A DNA stretch of 64,000 nucleotides from Aquamicrobium aerolatum DSM 21857 (GTDB lineage Bacteria; Pseudomonadota; Alphaproteobacteria; Rhizobiales; Rhizobiaceae): positions 117,564-181,563 of the forward strand of contig NZ_FORF01000007.1 in assembly GCF_900113935.1 (NCBI RefSeq), given 5' to 3'. Every line of letters starts with the position of its first letter. The stretch's first letter is position 1. The translations under genes were made by a program, and so were the position numbers. Shown here piece after piece: positions 21,267 through 30,409 of the stretch. The notes under the pieces were generated by a model that saw nothing but the letters and a program-made list of their open reading frames with translations, did not search any database and was not told where the DNA came from.

Positions 21267-21292
21267 GATCGTTCCCGGCTCAGGGAACGATC
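21267..21292. terminator. Perfect inverted repeat between the convergent EamA gene and argB
   Basis: GATCGTTCCC (21267-21276) and GGGAACGATC (21283-21292) form a 10-bp perfect stem with a six-base loop, overlapping the last codons of argB. There is no T-run, so it may work as a bidirectional, partly Rho-assisted terminator or as a 3' stabilising stem. Confidence 0.6.
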
Positions 21293-22176
21293 AGCGTGCC
21301 GGCGCCATGCTCGGTAAAGAGTTCGAGCAGCACGGAGTGCGGCGTCTTGCCGTTGAGGATGACGACGCCTTCCACACCGCGCTCGATCGCTTCGATGCAG
21401 GTCTCGACCTTGGGGATCATGCCACCAGAGATCGTGCCGTCGGCAATCAGCGCGCGCGCTTGCGCAACCGTCAACTCGTCGATCAGGTTCTTGTCCTTGT
21501 CGAGCACACCCGGCACGTCTGTCAGGAACAAAAGACGCGACGCGTTCAGCGCACCTGCAATCGCTCCGGCGAAGGTGTCGGCGTTGATGTTGTAGGTGTG
21601 GCCGTCGCGGCCCGGAGCCACCGGTGCGATCACCGGGATCATTTCCGAGCGGGCGAGAAGGTCGAGCAGCGTGCGGTCAACTTCAACCGGCTCGCCGACG
21701 AAGCCGAGGTCGAGCACCTTCTCGATATTGCTTTCCGGGTCTTTCACGGTCTTGCGCGCCTTTTCGGCGAAGACCATGTTGCCGTCCTTGCCGCACAGGC
21801 CGATTGCCCATTCGCCCTCGGCGTTGATCAGCGCAACGATTTCCTTGTTGATCGAGCCTGCCAGAACCATCTCGACGATCTCGACCGTCTTCTGGTCGGT
21901 GACGCGCAGGCCGCCTTCGAATTTCGATTCGATGCCCATCTTGGTCAGCATCGCACCGATCTGCGGCCCGCCGCCATGAACCACAATCGGGTTGACGCCC
22001 GACTGCTTCAACAGCGCGATGTCGCGCGCAAAGGCCTGTCCCAGCTCGGCATTGCCCATGGCATGGCCGCCATATTTCACCACGACGGTCTTGTTTTCGT
22101 AGCGCTGCATGAACGGTAGCGCAGCGGACAGGAGGTGAGCCTGTTCTTCGGCGGTGGCACGCTTTTCGGTGGTCAT
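21280..22176 (-). CDS. argB: Acetylglutamate kinase
   Basis: Phosphorylates N-acetyl-L-glutamate with ATP, the second step of arginine synthesis. The 298-residue protein has the expected length and the amino-acid-kinase motifs: [11 protein letters not shown] near residue 28 for ATP phosphate binding, the substrate loop [10 protein letters not shown], and C-terminal [10 protein letters not shown]. An N-terminal helix of about 25 residues precedes the kinase core; in the family this marks the hexameric, arginine-inhibited form. I chose the ATG at 22176 because AGAGGA stands just upstream; the open frame continues 21 codons further. No other arg genes are adjacent. Confidence 0.94.
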   Translation of the reverse strand: MTTEKRATAEEQAHLLSAALPFMQRYENKTVVVKYGGHAMGNAELGQAFARDIALLKQSGVNPIVVHGGGPQIGAMLTKMGIESKFEGGLRVTDQKTVEIVEMVLAGSINKEIVALINAEGEWAIGLCGKDGNMVFAEKARKTVKDPESNIEKVLDLGFVGEPVEVDRTLLDLLARSEMIPVIAPVAPGRDGHTYNINADTFAGAIAGALNASRLLFLTDVPGVLDKDKNLIDELTVAQARALIADGTISGGMIPKVETCIEAIERGVEGVVILNGKTPHSVLLELFTEHGAGTLIVP

Positions 22177-22263
22177 CTGGTCCTCTTGGTCCCGTCGGTA
22201 ATGCCGCGGCGTCTTAGCCGCAAAAGCGGGTCTGCGCAAATGGTTCGCATTGTGGATGGGCGA

Positions 22264-23760
22264 TCATGCAGGCAGATGGAACTGCGCCCGTCGCGCGCGC
22301 CAGCCGGAGATGTTTTCAAGCTGCGCGGCGAGCGAAAACAGCGTTTCCTCCTCGCCTGGCCTGCCGACCGCCTGCACGCCCAGCGGTAGGCCGTCGTCGG
22401 TGACATGCACCGGCAGCGAGATTGCCGGCTGGCCGGTGACGTTCTGGATTGCCGGCCAGTGGGTGAACCACAGGCTCTTGTCCATCAGCTGGTCGACGAA
22501 GCTGTCAAAGCGCAGCAGGAAGGTCAGCCGCAAATGGTCGAGCAGGGCTTCCAGAAAGGCGTCCGCGCCCTTGGCGTCCATGCCGCCGACCGGCACCGGC
22601 GGATGGGCAATCAGCGGCATCAGCACTGCATCGAAACGCGCGGTATGGGCAAGCAGCGCCCGTCCACTGGCCTGCAGTCGCTCCAGCGCGGCATAGGCTT
22701 CGCCGGCGGAGAGCAGTTCGCCAAGTCGGGCGATGATGCGCGAGCCGCGTTCGACGCTGCCAATGAGCTGGCGTCCGGCGCGCGCACTTTCCGTTCGCAG
22801 CATGCCTGCAATCGAGGATGCCACGATGCGGCAGAAATCGGCCATGAACGCCCGGTCGATCATCGGCAGCGAAATTTCCTCGACGCTGTGTCCGCCTTCC
22901 CTGGCGAGTGCGACAGCGGTGTCGAGCGCTTCCATCGTTTCGCGTGAGACCGGCAGGCCCAGCGGTGACTGACGATAGACGGCAAGCGTCAACGTGCCCG
23001 GATCGCGCGCTGCCGCCGAGGCGAAGGAGCGGCGCGGGGGTCTTGCAGCATAGGGGGCAAGGCCATCCGGCCCATGCGTCAGATCGAGCAGAAGCGCACT
23101 GTCGCGTACCGAGCGGCTGACGACATGGTCGACGACGAAGCCGTACCAGCTTTCGGAGGTCAGCGGCGTGGTCGGGGTGCGCCCGCGCGAGACCTTCATG
23201 CCGACAAGGCCGGTGGTAGAGGAGGGCACGCGGATCGAGCCGCCACCGTCCGAGGCATGGGCGACAGGCACAATGCCGGCAGCCACCAGCGCCGCCGCGC
23301 CGCCCGACGAGCCGCCGCTGGTGTGGGCGGTGTTCCAGGGATTGCGGGTGGTCCCGAAGGCAGCCGATTCGGTGACGAGCCGCAGACCGAACTCCGGTGT
23401 CGTGCTGGTCGCGATGGTGACGAGTCCGGCAGCGCGGTAGCGCTCGGTCAGCACCGAATCGAAATCAGGCACGAAGGGCGGTATCCGGCTGCCATTGTTG
23501 GTCGGCACGCCCTTCTGGACGATCCCGAGATCCTTGATTGCAAACGGCACACCGGCCAGCGGTGCATCGGCCGGAAGTTCGGCGACCTGCCTGCGTGCCT
23601 GATCGTACAGGCGTTCGGCGATGGCGTTGATGTCGGGATTTACCCGTTCCGCCCGCATGATCGCCGCCTCGACCGCTTCGCTTGCGCTCAGATCGCCGGC
23701 CTTGATGCGTTGGGCCAGACCGGTGGCGTCTTCGTTCCACAAAAGCTGTTCAATCGACAT
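22264..23760 (-). CDS. Amidase-signature family hydrolase
   Basis: A 498-residue amidase-signature enzyme. The Ser-cisSer-Lys triad is visible: Lys in VPFAIKDLG near residue 72, the glycine-rich GGSSGGAAALV carrying the cis-Ser, and the nucleophile Ser in DGGGSIRVPSS near residue 175. The family covers GatA, acylamidases, and urea- or nylon-oligomer-type hydrolases. GatA is unlikely, since no gatB or gatC is near and length and C-terminal region differ. Substrate unknown. The ATG at 23760 has a GGGGGAG ribosome site. It is divergent from the MATE gene and has no partners in an operon. Confidence 0.85.
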   Translation of the reverse strand: MSIEQLLWNEDATGLAQRIKAGDLSASEAVEAAIMRAERVNPDINAIAERLYDQARRQVAELPADAPLAGVPFAIKDLGIVQKGVPTNNGSRIPPFVPDFDSVLTERYRAAGLVTIATSTTPEFGLRLVTESAAFGTTRNPWNTAHTSGGSSGGAAALVAAGIVPVAHASDGGGSIRVPSSTTGLVGMKVSRGRTPTTPLTSESWYGFVVDHVVSRSVRDSALLLDLTHGPDGLAPYAARPPRRSFASAAARDPGTLTLAVYRQSPLGLPVSRETMEALDTAVALAREGGHSVEEISLPMIDRAFMADFCRIVASSIAGMLRTESARAGRQLIGSVERGSRIIARLGELLSAGEAYAALERLQASGRALLAHTARFDAVLMPLIAHPPVPVGGMDAKGADAFLEALLDHLRLTFLLRFDSFVDQLMDKSLWFTHWPAIQNVTGQPAISLPVHVTDDGLPLGVQAVGRPGEEETLFSLAAQLENISGWRARRAQFHLPA

Positions 23761-23875
23761 GTGCGCTCCCCCCTGCTATCTGACACGGTACCGTCGCCGC
23801 GATCAGGCTGCAATGTTGCTGCGCTCAATCAGCGCAACGTTCTGTCCGGCTGTCCAACTGGTGTAATTCTTGACG

Positions 23876-25294
23876 ATGTTTGCAAGACTCTTTCGCAATA
23901 GCGGCGAAGCACGCCTCTGGAGCGCCGAAATTCGCGCGATGGCTGCGCTTGCCTGGCCGATGGTGCTGACCAATGTCGCCCAGACGGCGATGACGGTCAC
24001 CGACGTGATGATGATGGGCTGGCTCGGGCCGACCGAGCTTGCAGCCGGCACGCTCGGCGCAAATCTTTACTTCTCGCCGTTCATTTTCGGCATGGGCCTG
24101 GTGCTGGCCGTGTCGCCGATGATTGCGTTTGAGCTGGGACGCAAGCGACATTCGGTGCGCGACGTGCGCCGCTCGGTTCGTCAGGGTTTCTGGATCGCCG
24201 GGTCGGTTTCGGTTCCGATCTGGGTGCTGCTATGGTTTGCTGAAGATATCCTTGTGGCGATGGGCCAGGATCCGGCGCTGTCGGCAGAGGCTGGCAGCTA
24301 TGTCCGGGCGCTGCAGTGGGGCGCACTGCCGTTCTATTGTTTCGCGGTTCTGCGCTCGTTCATTTCGGCGCTGGAGCGGCCACGCTGGGCGATGTGGATC
24401 GTGGTCGGCGCGGTCGTGTTCAATGCCGTGTTCAACTACGGCATCATGTTCGGAAATTTCGGCTTTCCGCGTCTCGGTGTAGTGGGAGCCGGCGTCACCA
24501 CCACGGTGGCGAGTACGCTGATGTTCCTGGCGCTGGCGGTGGTCGTCAGCACTGATCGCAAGTTCCGTCGCTACCGCCTGTTTGGTCGTTTCTGGCGCGC
24601 CGACTGGCCGCGCTATCGTGAAATGCTGCGCCTTGGTCTGCCGATTGCCGGTATCATGGCGTTCGAGGTGACGTTGTTTAATGGCGCAGCGTTGCTGATG
24701 GGGCTCATCGACGCGGTTTCGCTCGCCGCCCATGCCATCGCGATCCAGTTCGGCTCGCTGGCCTTCATGGTGCCGATGGGCATCGGGCAGGCGGTTACGG
24801 TGCGCGTTGGACGCGCCTATGGCGCCGGCGACCGCGGCGGCATCACCCGCGCAGGCTGGACCGCTTTCGCGCTTGGCATTGGTTTCATGATGTGTTCGGC
24901 GACGGTGATGATCACGCTGCCTGATGTCCTGATCAGCGCGTTCATCGACGCAAGCGATCCCAAGGCTGCCCCGATTGCAGCGCTGGCCGTGACGTTTCTG
25001 TCTCTGGCTGCGTTGTTCCAGATCGTCGATGGCGCACAGGCCGTCGGCGCTGGCATGTTGCGCGGCCTGCAGGATACGACCGTGCCGATGATCTATGCGG
25101 CTATCGGCTACTGGCTGGTCGGCATGCCGCTTGGTGTGACGCTGGCCTTTGGCTTCGGCATCGGTGGTGCCGGCATCTGGATGGGACTGGTGGCAGGGCT
25201 GGCTGTTGTCGCCGTGCTCCTGATATCGCGCTGGCTGCGGCGGGAAAAGCTGATCGCAGCACGCATGCCGTCGCCGCGATCTAGTGTCAGCTAG
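23876..25294 (+). CDS. MATE-family multidrug/cation antiporter
   Basis: A 472-residue, 12-helix inner-membrane exporter of the MATE family (NorM-like), which couples Na+ or H+ influx to efflux of cationic compounds. Family features include the N-terminal AWPMVLTNVAQTAMTV helix with the conserved Pro, and the start of the second six-helix bundle at LGLPIAGIMAFEV near residue 257. The frame opens with TTG at 23870, two codons before the ATG used here; neither has a good ribosome site. The stop overlaps the end of the convergent acyltransferase pseudogene by eight bases. Confidence 0.88.
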   Translation: MFARLFRNSGEARLWSAEIRAMAALAWPMVLTNVAQTAMTVTDVMMMGWLGPTELAAGTLGANLYFSPFIFGMGLVLAVSPMIAFELGRKRHSVRDVRRSVRQGFWIAGSVSVPIWVLLWFAEDILVAMGQDPALSAEAGSYVRALQWGALPFYCFAVLRSFISALERPRWAMWIVVGAVVFNAVFNYGIMFGNFGFPRLGVVGAGVTTTVASTLMFLALAVVVSTDRKFRRYRLFGRFWRADWPRYREMLRLGLPIAGIMAFEVTLFNGAALLMGLIDAVSLAAHAIAIQFGSLAFMVPMGIGQAVTVRVGRAYGAGDRGGITRAGWTAFALGIGFMMCSATVMITLPDVLISAFIDASDPKAAPIAALAVTFLSLAALFQIVDGAQAVGAGMLRGLQDTTVPMIYAAIGYWLVGMPLGVTLAFGFGIGGAGIWMGLVAGLAVVAVLLISRWLRREKLIAARMPSPRSSVS

Positions 25295-26277
25295 GAGGTC
25301 GCTCAGCGTCATCGCCAGCGCGCACGCGACGGGGTCGTATGATCGTCTTCGGCGCGCGCCACAGCCACATGAACGGCCGAGACAACGCGTCATGCGAAAG
25401 GAGAGCCACCAACCCGACAGCGATGAGGGCGGCAATGAATGAATCGCCCATCGCGCTGCTTAGAAAACTTTCTCGCAGCGATAACACAACAACTCCGTGT
25501 AGTATGAAGACCGACAGAGTTGTGGCACCGAAGCGGGTAAATGGCGTTGTCATCGGCGGGACAAGCATTGCCCCTGCCCAGATCAACAACGCGGCCAAAG
25601 CCATCAGTTGCAATTTTTCGAATGGCCCAAAAGCCGGATCATACAGCTGCCTGCCGTAGAGCCAGGACGATTCAACGCGACTGCCTTGGCTCATGAAGAA
25701 GACAAACGCTGACGCAAAAATTGCGATTGCCGTGTAGCGGAGTGCTTTTGTGTTGGGCGCAAATATTCTTCTTTCTTGAATAGCATATCCAGCGACGAAG
25801 AAAGGTGGCGGTTCGTTGCCAGCTGTAAAGCATCGGATCGTAATGAACCCATCCCGCGACGATGCTTATGGCGACGGCAAGCAAGACGGACACATAGCCG
25901 TAGCGCAAGAGCGGTAAAGAGGCTTTCCAAGCCAGAAGGCTGGCGAGGTACCAAAGCACCCAGCGAGGGTGGTGCAGATAATAGTCGAGCCCAAGAAAGT
26001 TGCCCGACATTGCGTCGCGTGTCGCGTACAGGCCTTGGGCGACGACGAGCACGAGCGCTATGCTGAGCAACTCAGATGCCCACTTCAGCCCGAATGTGCT
26101 GGACCGGGACAAATATCCGGCCAACAAAACGAATGCCGGCATGTGGAAGGCGTAGATGGTCTTATAGAGTGCAAGGGTGGTGGGGTTCGATAGCGCCGAC
26201 TCGATGAGATGCCCGAAAACGACGATTGTTATGAGAATCGCTTTGGCATTGTCCAAATAATCCGATCGTTCCATCAC
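25287..26277 (-). pseudogene. Acyltransferase family 3 membrane protein, frameshifted
   Basis: Two minus-strand frames together make one acyltransferase-3 protein of about 330 residues. The 5' part (26277 down to about 25,835) starts MERSDYLDNAKAILI and shows the family's early Asp, the AFHMPAFVLLAGY motif and four or more helices. The reading then continues one base shifted, where PPPFFVAGYAI and the last helices follow to 25287. The switch lies around 25,800-25,860 and fits a single extra base. Such enzymes O-acylate surface polysaccharides or other envelope compounds. Sequence here is less GC-rich than the neighbours, which suggests acquired DNA. It is either a true pseudogene or a sequencing error. 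Confidence 0.75.
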
Positions 26278-26346
26278 AAACCCGCCAAACGTTCGGAATT
26301 TTCATGGGTGGAAACAATTCGATGCTCAAGGTCACGTGCGGCCTAA

Positions 26347-26490
26347 GCGGAATTTCAGGAACTGGTCACCGGCAAGGGTCTTGAAGCCGTATCAACCGCA
26401 TCAGCCGCTCGCCATGGCTATGTGCAGATGACCGGTTCAGCCTCGATCAAAGCGCGGCAAGCGAATCTGAAAGATGGCGTCTCGCCTTAA
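26347..26490 (+). other. Short orphan reading frame without start, possible gene remnant
   Basis: Between the acyltransferase pseudogene and livM lies a 47-codon plus-strand frame bounded by a TAA at 26344 and a TAA at 26488. It lacks a start with a ribosome site, and no product was recognised. Its last bases overlap the livM stop. It may be the 3' end of a deleted gene; chance is also possible. Confidence 0.2.
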
Positions 26491-27464
26491 AGCGGCTTTT
26501 TGATCCACTTCGAGATGACGCCGATCACGCCTTCGCGGAACAGCATGACGCAGACGACGAAGATGATGCCCTGAATGATCGTCACCCATGCGCCGAACGT
26601 CGCCAGATAGTTCTGCATGGTGATGATCACGGTCGCGCCGAGGATTGGCCCGAACACGGTGCCAAGGCCGCCGATCAGCGTCATCAGAACCACTTCGCCG
26701 GACATTGACCAGTGCACGTCGGTCAGCGAGGCAAGCTGGAACACGATTGCTTTGGTCGAGCCTGCAAGCCCCGCAAGCGCAGCCGACAGAACGAAGGTCG
26801 CCAGCTTGTAGCGGTTGACGCGATAGCCGAGCGAGACGGCACGCGGTTCATTTTCGCGGATCGCCTTCAGCACCTGCCCGAACGGTGAGTGGATGATCCG
26901 GTAAATTGCCAGAAGGCCGCCCAGTGTGATCGCCAGCACCACCCAGTACAGGGTGAAGTCGGAGCGCAGGCTGATCAGGCCGAAGAGATGGCCGCGTGGC
27001 ACCGCCTGAATGCCGTCCTCACCGCCGGTGAACGGTGCCTGCAGGCAGAAGAAGAACACCATCTGCGCGAAGGCCAGCGTGACCATGGCGAAATAGATGC
27101 CCTGCCTGCGGATCGACAGCGCGCCGATGACAAGGCCGAGAACGGTCGCGGCCGCGGTGCCCAGAAGAATGGCGAGTTCCGGCGTCAGCCCCCAGGACTT
27201 TGCGCTATAGGCGCAGATATAGCTGGCAAAGCCGAAATAGGCGGCATGCCCGAACGACAGAAGGCCGGTGTAGCCGAGCAGAAGGTTGAACGCGCACGCA
27301 AACAGCGCAAAGCACATCACCTTCATGACGAAGACAGGGTAGAGCATGAACGGCGCGACGATGCCGGCAGCCAGCAGCGCGATGAAGATCGCGACGTGGT
27401 GGCGTGGCATGCCGCCGGTGGCCTGCTGCACCTTGATTCCCGATGTTGCGACGGCAGCGCTCAT
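26487..27464 (-). CDS. livM: Branched-chain amino acid-type ABC importer, permease LivM
   Basis: The second membrane subunit of a HAAT-family ABC importer, 325 residues with about eight to ten helices. It shows the LivM-type AFNLLLGYTGLLSFGHAA segment near residue 60 and the ATPase-docking loop IRENEPRAVSLGY near residue 220. The ATG shares one base with the TAA of livH upstream (TAATG), so translation is probably coupled. It is the last gene of the minus-strand liv cluster (livK2, livG, livF, livK1, livH, livM). Substrate could be amino acids, amides or aromatic acids; sequence does not decide. Confidence 0.9.
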   Translation of the reverse strand: MSAAVATSGIKVQQATGGMPRHHVAIFIALLAAGIVAPFMLYPVFVMKVMCFALFACAFNLLLGYTGLLSFGHAAYFGFASYICAYSAKSWGLTPELAILLGTAAATVLGLVIGALSIRRQGIYFAMVTLAFAQMVFFFCLQAPFTGGEDGIQAVPRGHLFGLISLRSDFTLYWVVLAITLGGLLAIYRIIHSPFGQVLKAIRENEPRAVSLGYRVNRYKLATFVLSAALAGLAGSTKAIVFQLASLTDVHWSMSGEVVLMTLIGGLGTVFGPILGATVIITMQNYLATFGAWVTIIQGIIFVVCVMLFREGVIGVISKWIKKPL

Positions 27465-28351
27465 TATGCGGTCCTCCCGAACAGGCCAGCCGGCTTGATC
27501 AGCAGCACGATCGCCATGATGACGAAGATGACCACGGACGAGGCTTCCGGATAAAATACTTTGGTCAGGCCCTCGATCAGCCCGAGGCTGAACCCGGTAA
27601 TGATGGAGCCGAGGATCGAGCCCATGCCGCCGATGACGACGACCGCGAACACGACAATGATGAGGTCCGCGCCCATGTTCGGGTTGACCGAGTAGATCGG
27701 CGCGGCGAGCACACCGGCAAAGCCGGCAAGGGCAACGCCGAAGCCATAGGTCAGTGTGATCATGCGCGGCACGTTGATACCGAAGGCGCTGACCAGCGTC
27801 GGGTTTTCGGTGGCGGCGCGCAGATAAGCGCCAAGGCGGGTCTTTTCGATCACGAACCAGGTGGCGATGCAGACCACCAGCGAAGCGAGCACGACCCAGC
27901 CGCGATAGTTCGGCAGGAACATGAAGCCGAGGTTCTGGCCACCGGAGAGCTGGCTCGGAATCGTATAGGGCAGGCCGGAGATGCCGTACTGGTTGCGCAG
28001 CACGCCCTGGATGATCAGCGCAAGGCCGAAGGTCAGCAGCAGGCCGTAAAGGTGGTCAAGGTGATAGAGCCGTTGTACCAGCAACCGCTCGATGATGACG
28101 CCGGTGATGCCGACGATCAGCGGTGCCAGAAGCAGCGCCCACCAATAGTTGATGCCCAGATAATTGAGCAGCATCCACGCGACGAACGCGCCGAGCATAT
28201 ACTGCGCGCCATGGGCGAAATTGATGATGTTCAGCAGACCGAAGATGATGGCCAGACCCAGACTCAGGATCGCATAGAACGACCCGTTGATGAGCCCGAG
28301 CAGCAGCTGGCCGAAAAGTGCCTGCGGCGGGATTCCAAGTAGTTCGAACAT
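27464..28351 (-). CDS. livH: Branched-chain amino acid-type ABC importer, permease LivH
   Basis: First permease subunit of the importer, 295 residues with about eight helices. Typical LivH sequence is seen in NGSFYAILSLGLAIIFGL near the N terminus, in NFAHGAQYMLGAF, and in the GGMGSILGSIITGFSLG stretch near the C terminus. The frame extends to 28393, but the ATG at 28351 has AGGA eight bases upstream and gives the family N terminus MFELLGI. It follows the livK1 receptor gene across an intergenic hairpin. Confidence 0.9.
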   Translation of the reverse strand: MFELLGIPPQALFGQLLLGLINGSFYAILSLGLAIIFGLLNIINFAHGAQYMLGAFVAWMLLNYLGINYWWALLLAPLIVGITGVIIERLLVQRLYHLDHLYGLLLTFGLALIIQGVLRNQYGISGLPYTIPSQLSGGQNLGFMFLPNYRGWVVLASLVVCIATWFVIEKTRLGAYLRAATENPTLVSAFGINVPRMITLTYGFGVALAGFAGVLAAPIYSVNPNMGADLIIVVFAVVVIGGMGSILGSIITGFSLGLIEGLTKVFYPEASSVVIFVIMAIVLLIKPAGLFGRTA

Positions 28352-28384
28352 CCGGCGGTCCTGCTTTGAGGGAGGCATGGATTC

Positions 28385-28410
28385 GGGGCGCACCCCTGAA
28401 GGCGCGCCCC
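28385..28410 (-). terminator. Hairpin between receptor gene livK1 and livH
   Basis: GGGGCGC (28385-28391) and GCGCCCC (28404-28410) form a strong stem just after the livK1 stop. With no clear T-run on the minus strand it more likely stabilises the receptor mRNA or stops transcription partly, giving more receptor than permease. Confidence 0.55.
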
Positions 28411-28423
28411 GAAAATCTGCATC

Positions 28424-29623
28424 TTACTTGACGAGCGGGCAGTTGCCGTCGGCCATCGGGCGGAAGGCTTCGGCTGCCGGGATCGTCTCAAGCGTCTCGT
28501 AATAATCCCACGGACCCTTAGACTGCTCCGGCGACTTGACGCGGAACAGGTACATGTCGTGGATCTTGCGTCCGTCCGCGCGGATCTCGCCCTTGCCGAA
28601 CAACGGGTCGTCGGTGGGCATTTCCTTCATCTTGGCGACGACCGTGTCGGCATCGGTTGTCTTGGTGGCTTCGATTGCTTTCAGATAGTGCAACACGCCG
28701 GCATAAACGCCTGCCTGCACCATGGTCGGCTTGTCGCCATCAAGCTTTTCGAAGCGTGCCGACCATTCGCGCGTGCTGTCGTTCAGGTCCCAGTAGAAGC
28801 TTTCGGTCAGCACAAGGCCCTGTGCGGTCTGAAGGCCGAGCGCGTGAATGTCGCCGACGAAGATCAGCAGACCTGCAAGCGTTTGTCCGGCCTGCGTAAT
28901 GCCGAATTCTGCTGCCTGTTTGATGGCGTTGACGGTGTCGCCGCCGGCGTTGGCAAGGCCGATGACCTTCGCGCCGGAAGATTGTGCCTGCAACAGGAAC
29001 GACGAGAAGTCGGTGCCGGGGAACGGATGACGGACATGGCCGAGGACCTTGCCGCCAGCCTTTTCGACCACCGCCGCCGTGTCGCGCTCCAGTGCGTGAC
29101 CGAAGGCATAGTCCGCGGTGAGGAAGAACCAGCTGTCGCCACCCTGCTTGACCATTGCCGAGCCGGTGCCATTGGCCAGCGCCCAGGTGTCGTAGGTCCA
29201 GTGAACGGTGTGTGGCGAGCAGGCGACGCCTGTCAGATCGGCGGTGCCGGCCCCGGAGTTGATGAAGGTCGCGTTGGCGCCCTTGACAATCTCGTTGACG
29301 GCGAGGGCGGCTGACGACGTTGGCACGTCGACGATGGCGTTCACGCCGTCCTGGTCGAGCCACTGACGCGAAATCGTCGAAGCAACGTCGGGCTTGTTCT
29401 GGTGGTCGGCGGAAACGATTTCGACCTTCATGCCCTTGGCAGCCGCGCCGAAATCTTCGACAGCCATGCGCGCCGCAACGACGGAGCCTTCCCCCGCCAG
29501 GTCGGCATAGATGCCGGAGCGGTCATTGAGTACGCCAATCTTGACGCTGATGTCCTGAGCAAATGCGCTGGACGCCATTAGCGATGCTGCCAGCGACGCG
29601 AGCAGAAATCCTGTTTTCCTCAT
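28424..29623 (-). CDS. livK: ABC importer periplasmic receptor, LivK type (first copy)
   Basis: A 399-residue periplasmic binding protein of the Peripla_BP_6 (LivJ/LivK, HAAT) group. A signal peptide of about 22 residues ends at SSAFAQD. The mature chain begins with VKIGVLNDRSGIY, the usual first strand and ligand loop, and holds a two-lobe fold with one probable disulphide. The ATG at 29623 follows GGGAGGAAAT. It lies between livF and livH in the operon. A second, clearly related receptor is encoded at the operon's front (31376-32581), so one transporter probably accepts two receptors. Ligand unknown. Confidence 0.9.
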   Translation of the reverse strand: MRKTGFLLASLAASLMASSAFAQDISVKIGVLNDRSGIYADLAGEGSVVAARMAVEDFGAAAKGMKVEIVSADHQNKPDVASTISRQWLDQDGVNAIVDVPTSSAALAVNEIVKGANATFINSGAGTADLTGVACSPHTVHWTYDTWALANGTGSAMVKQGGDSWFFLTADYAFGHALERDTAAVVEKAGGKVLGHVRHPFPGTDFSSFLLQAQSSGAKVIGLANAGGDTVNAIKQAAEFGITQAGQTLAGLLIFVGDIHALGLQTAQGLVLTESFYWDLNDSTREWSARFEKLDGDKPTMVQAGVYAGVLHYLKAIEATKTTDADTVVAKMKEMPTDDPLFGKGEIRADGRKIHDMYLFRVKSPEQSKGPWDYYETLETIPAAEAFRPMADGNCPLVK

Positions 29624-29665
29624 GCCATTTCCTCCCAGATTGGCGTTGTCCGCCGGTTTGTTTTG

Positions 29666-30409
29666 CTACACGCCGAGATAGGCGTGCAGTTTGCCGATAT
29701 TCGCCTCGAGTTCGGCGTTGGGGATCATGTCGATGACCTTGCCTTGCTCGACAACGTAGTGCCGGTCCGCCACGGTCGAGGCGAAGCGGAAATTCTGTTC
29801 CACCAGCACGATGGTGAAGCCCTGCTCCTTGAGCATCGCGATGGTGCGGCCGATCTGCTGGATGATCACCGGCGCAAGCCCTTCGGTCGGCTCATCCAGC
29901 AGCAGCAGCTTTGCGCCGGTGCGCAGGATGCGGCCGATTGCCAGCATCTGCTGTTCGCCGCCGGAAAGCTTGGTGCCCTGGCTGTGCAGCCGCTCCTTCA
30001 GGTTGGGGAACAGGGTAAAAATCTGCTCGACGCTCATACCGCCCGGCTTGACCTGCGGCGGCAGCATCAGGTTTTCCTCCACCGACAGCGAGGCGAAGAT
30101 GCCGCGCTCTTCCGGGCAGTAGGCGATGCCTTCCTTGGCCACATGGCGCGAGGGGGCGTGCATCAGTTCCTTGCCCTGAAAGACGATTGACCCCTTGCGC
30201 TTGGGCAGAATGCCCATCACCGATTTGAGCGTCGTCGTTTTTCCTGCCCCGTTGCGGCCAAGCAACGTGACCACTTCGCCGGGACGAACATCGAAATTGA
30301 TGCCGTGAAGGACGTGGCTTTCGCCATACCAGGCTTCCAGATTGCTGACGGTCAGCAGCGCATCTTCTGCGCCCGCCTGTGCTGTGATTGCGCGTGCAGC
30401 CTCAGCCAT
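29666..30409 (-). CDS. livF: ABC importer ATPase LivF
   Basis: One of two ATPases of the HAAT importer, 247 residues. Walker A is LLGRNGAGKTTT, the signature is LSGGEQQMLAIGR and Walker B is LLLLDEPTEGLAPVI, typical of LivF. The chosen ATG at 30409 has GGAG nine bases upstream and overlaps the livG stop by eight bases, indicating translational coupling. The longer frame to 30463 would lie inside livG and is unlikely. Confidence 0.9.
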   Translation of the reverse strand: MAEAARAITAQAGAEDALLTVSNLEAWYGESHVLHGINFDVRPGEVVTLLGRNGAGKTTTLKSVMGILPKRKGSIVFQGKELMHAPSRHVAKEGIAYCPEERGIFASLSVEENLMLPPQVKPGGMSVEQIFTLFPNLKERLHSQGTKLSGGEQQMLAIGRILRTGAKLLLLDEPTEGLAPVIIQQIGRTIAMLKEQGFTIVLVEQNFRFASTVADRHYVVEQGKVIDMIPNAELEANIGKLHAYLGV

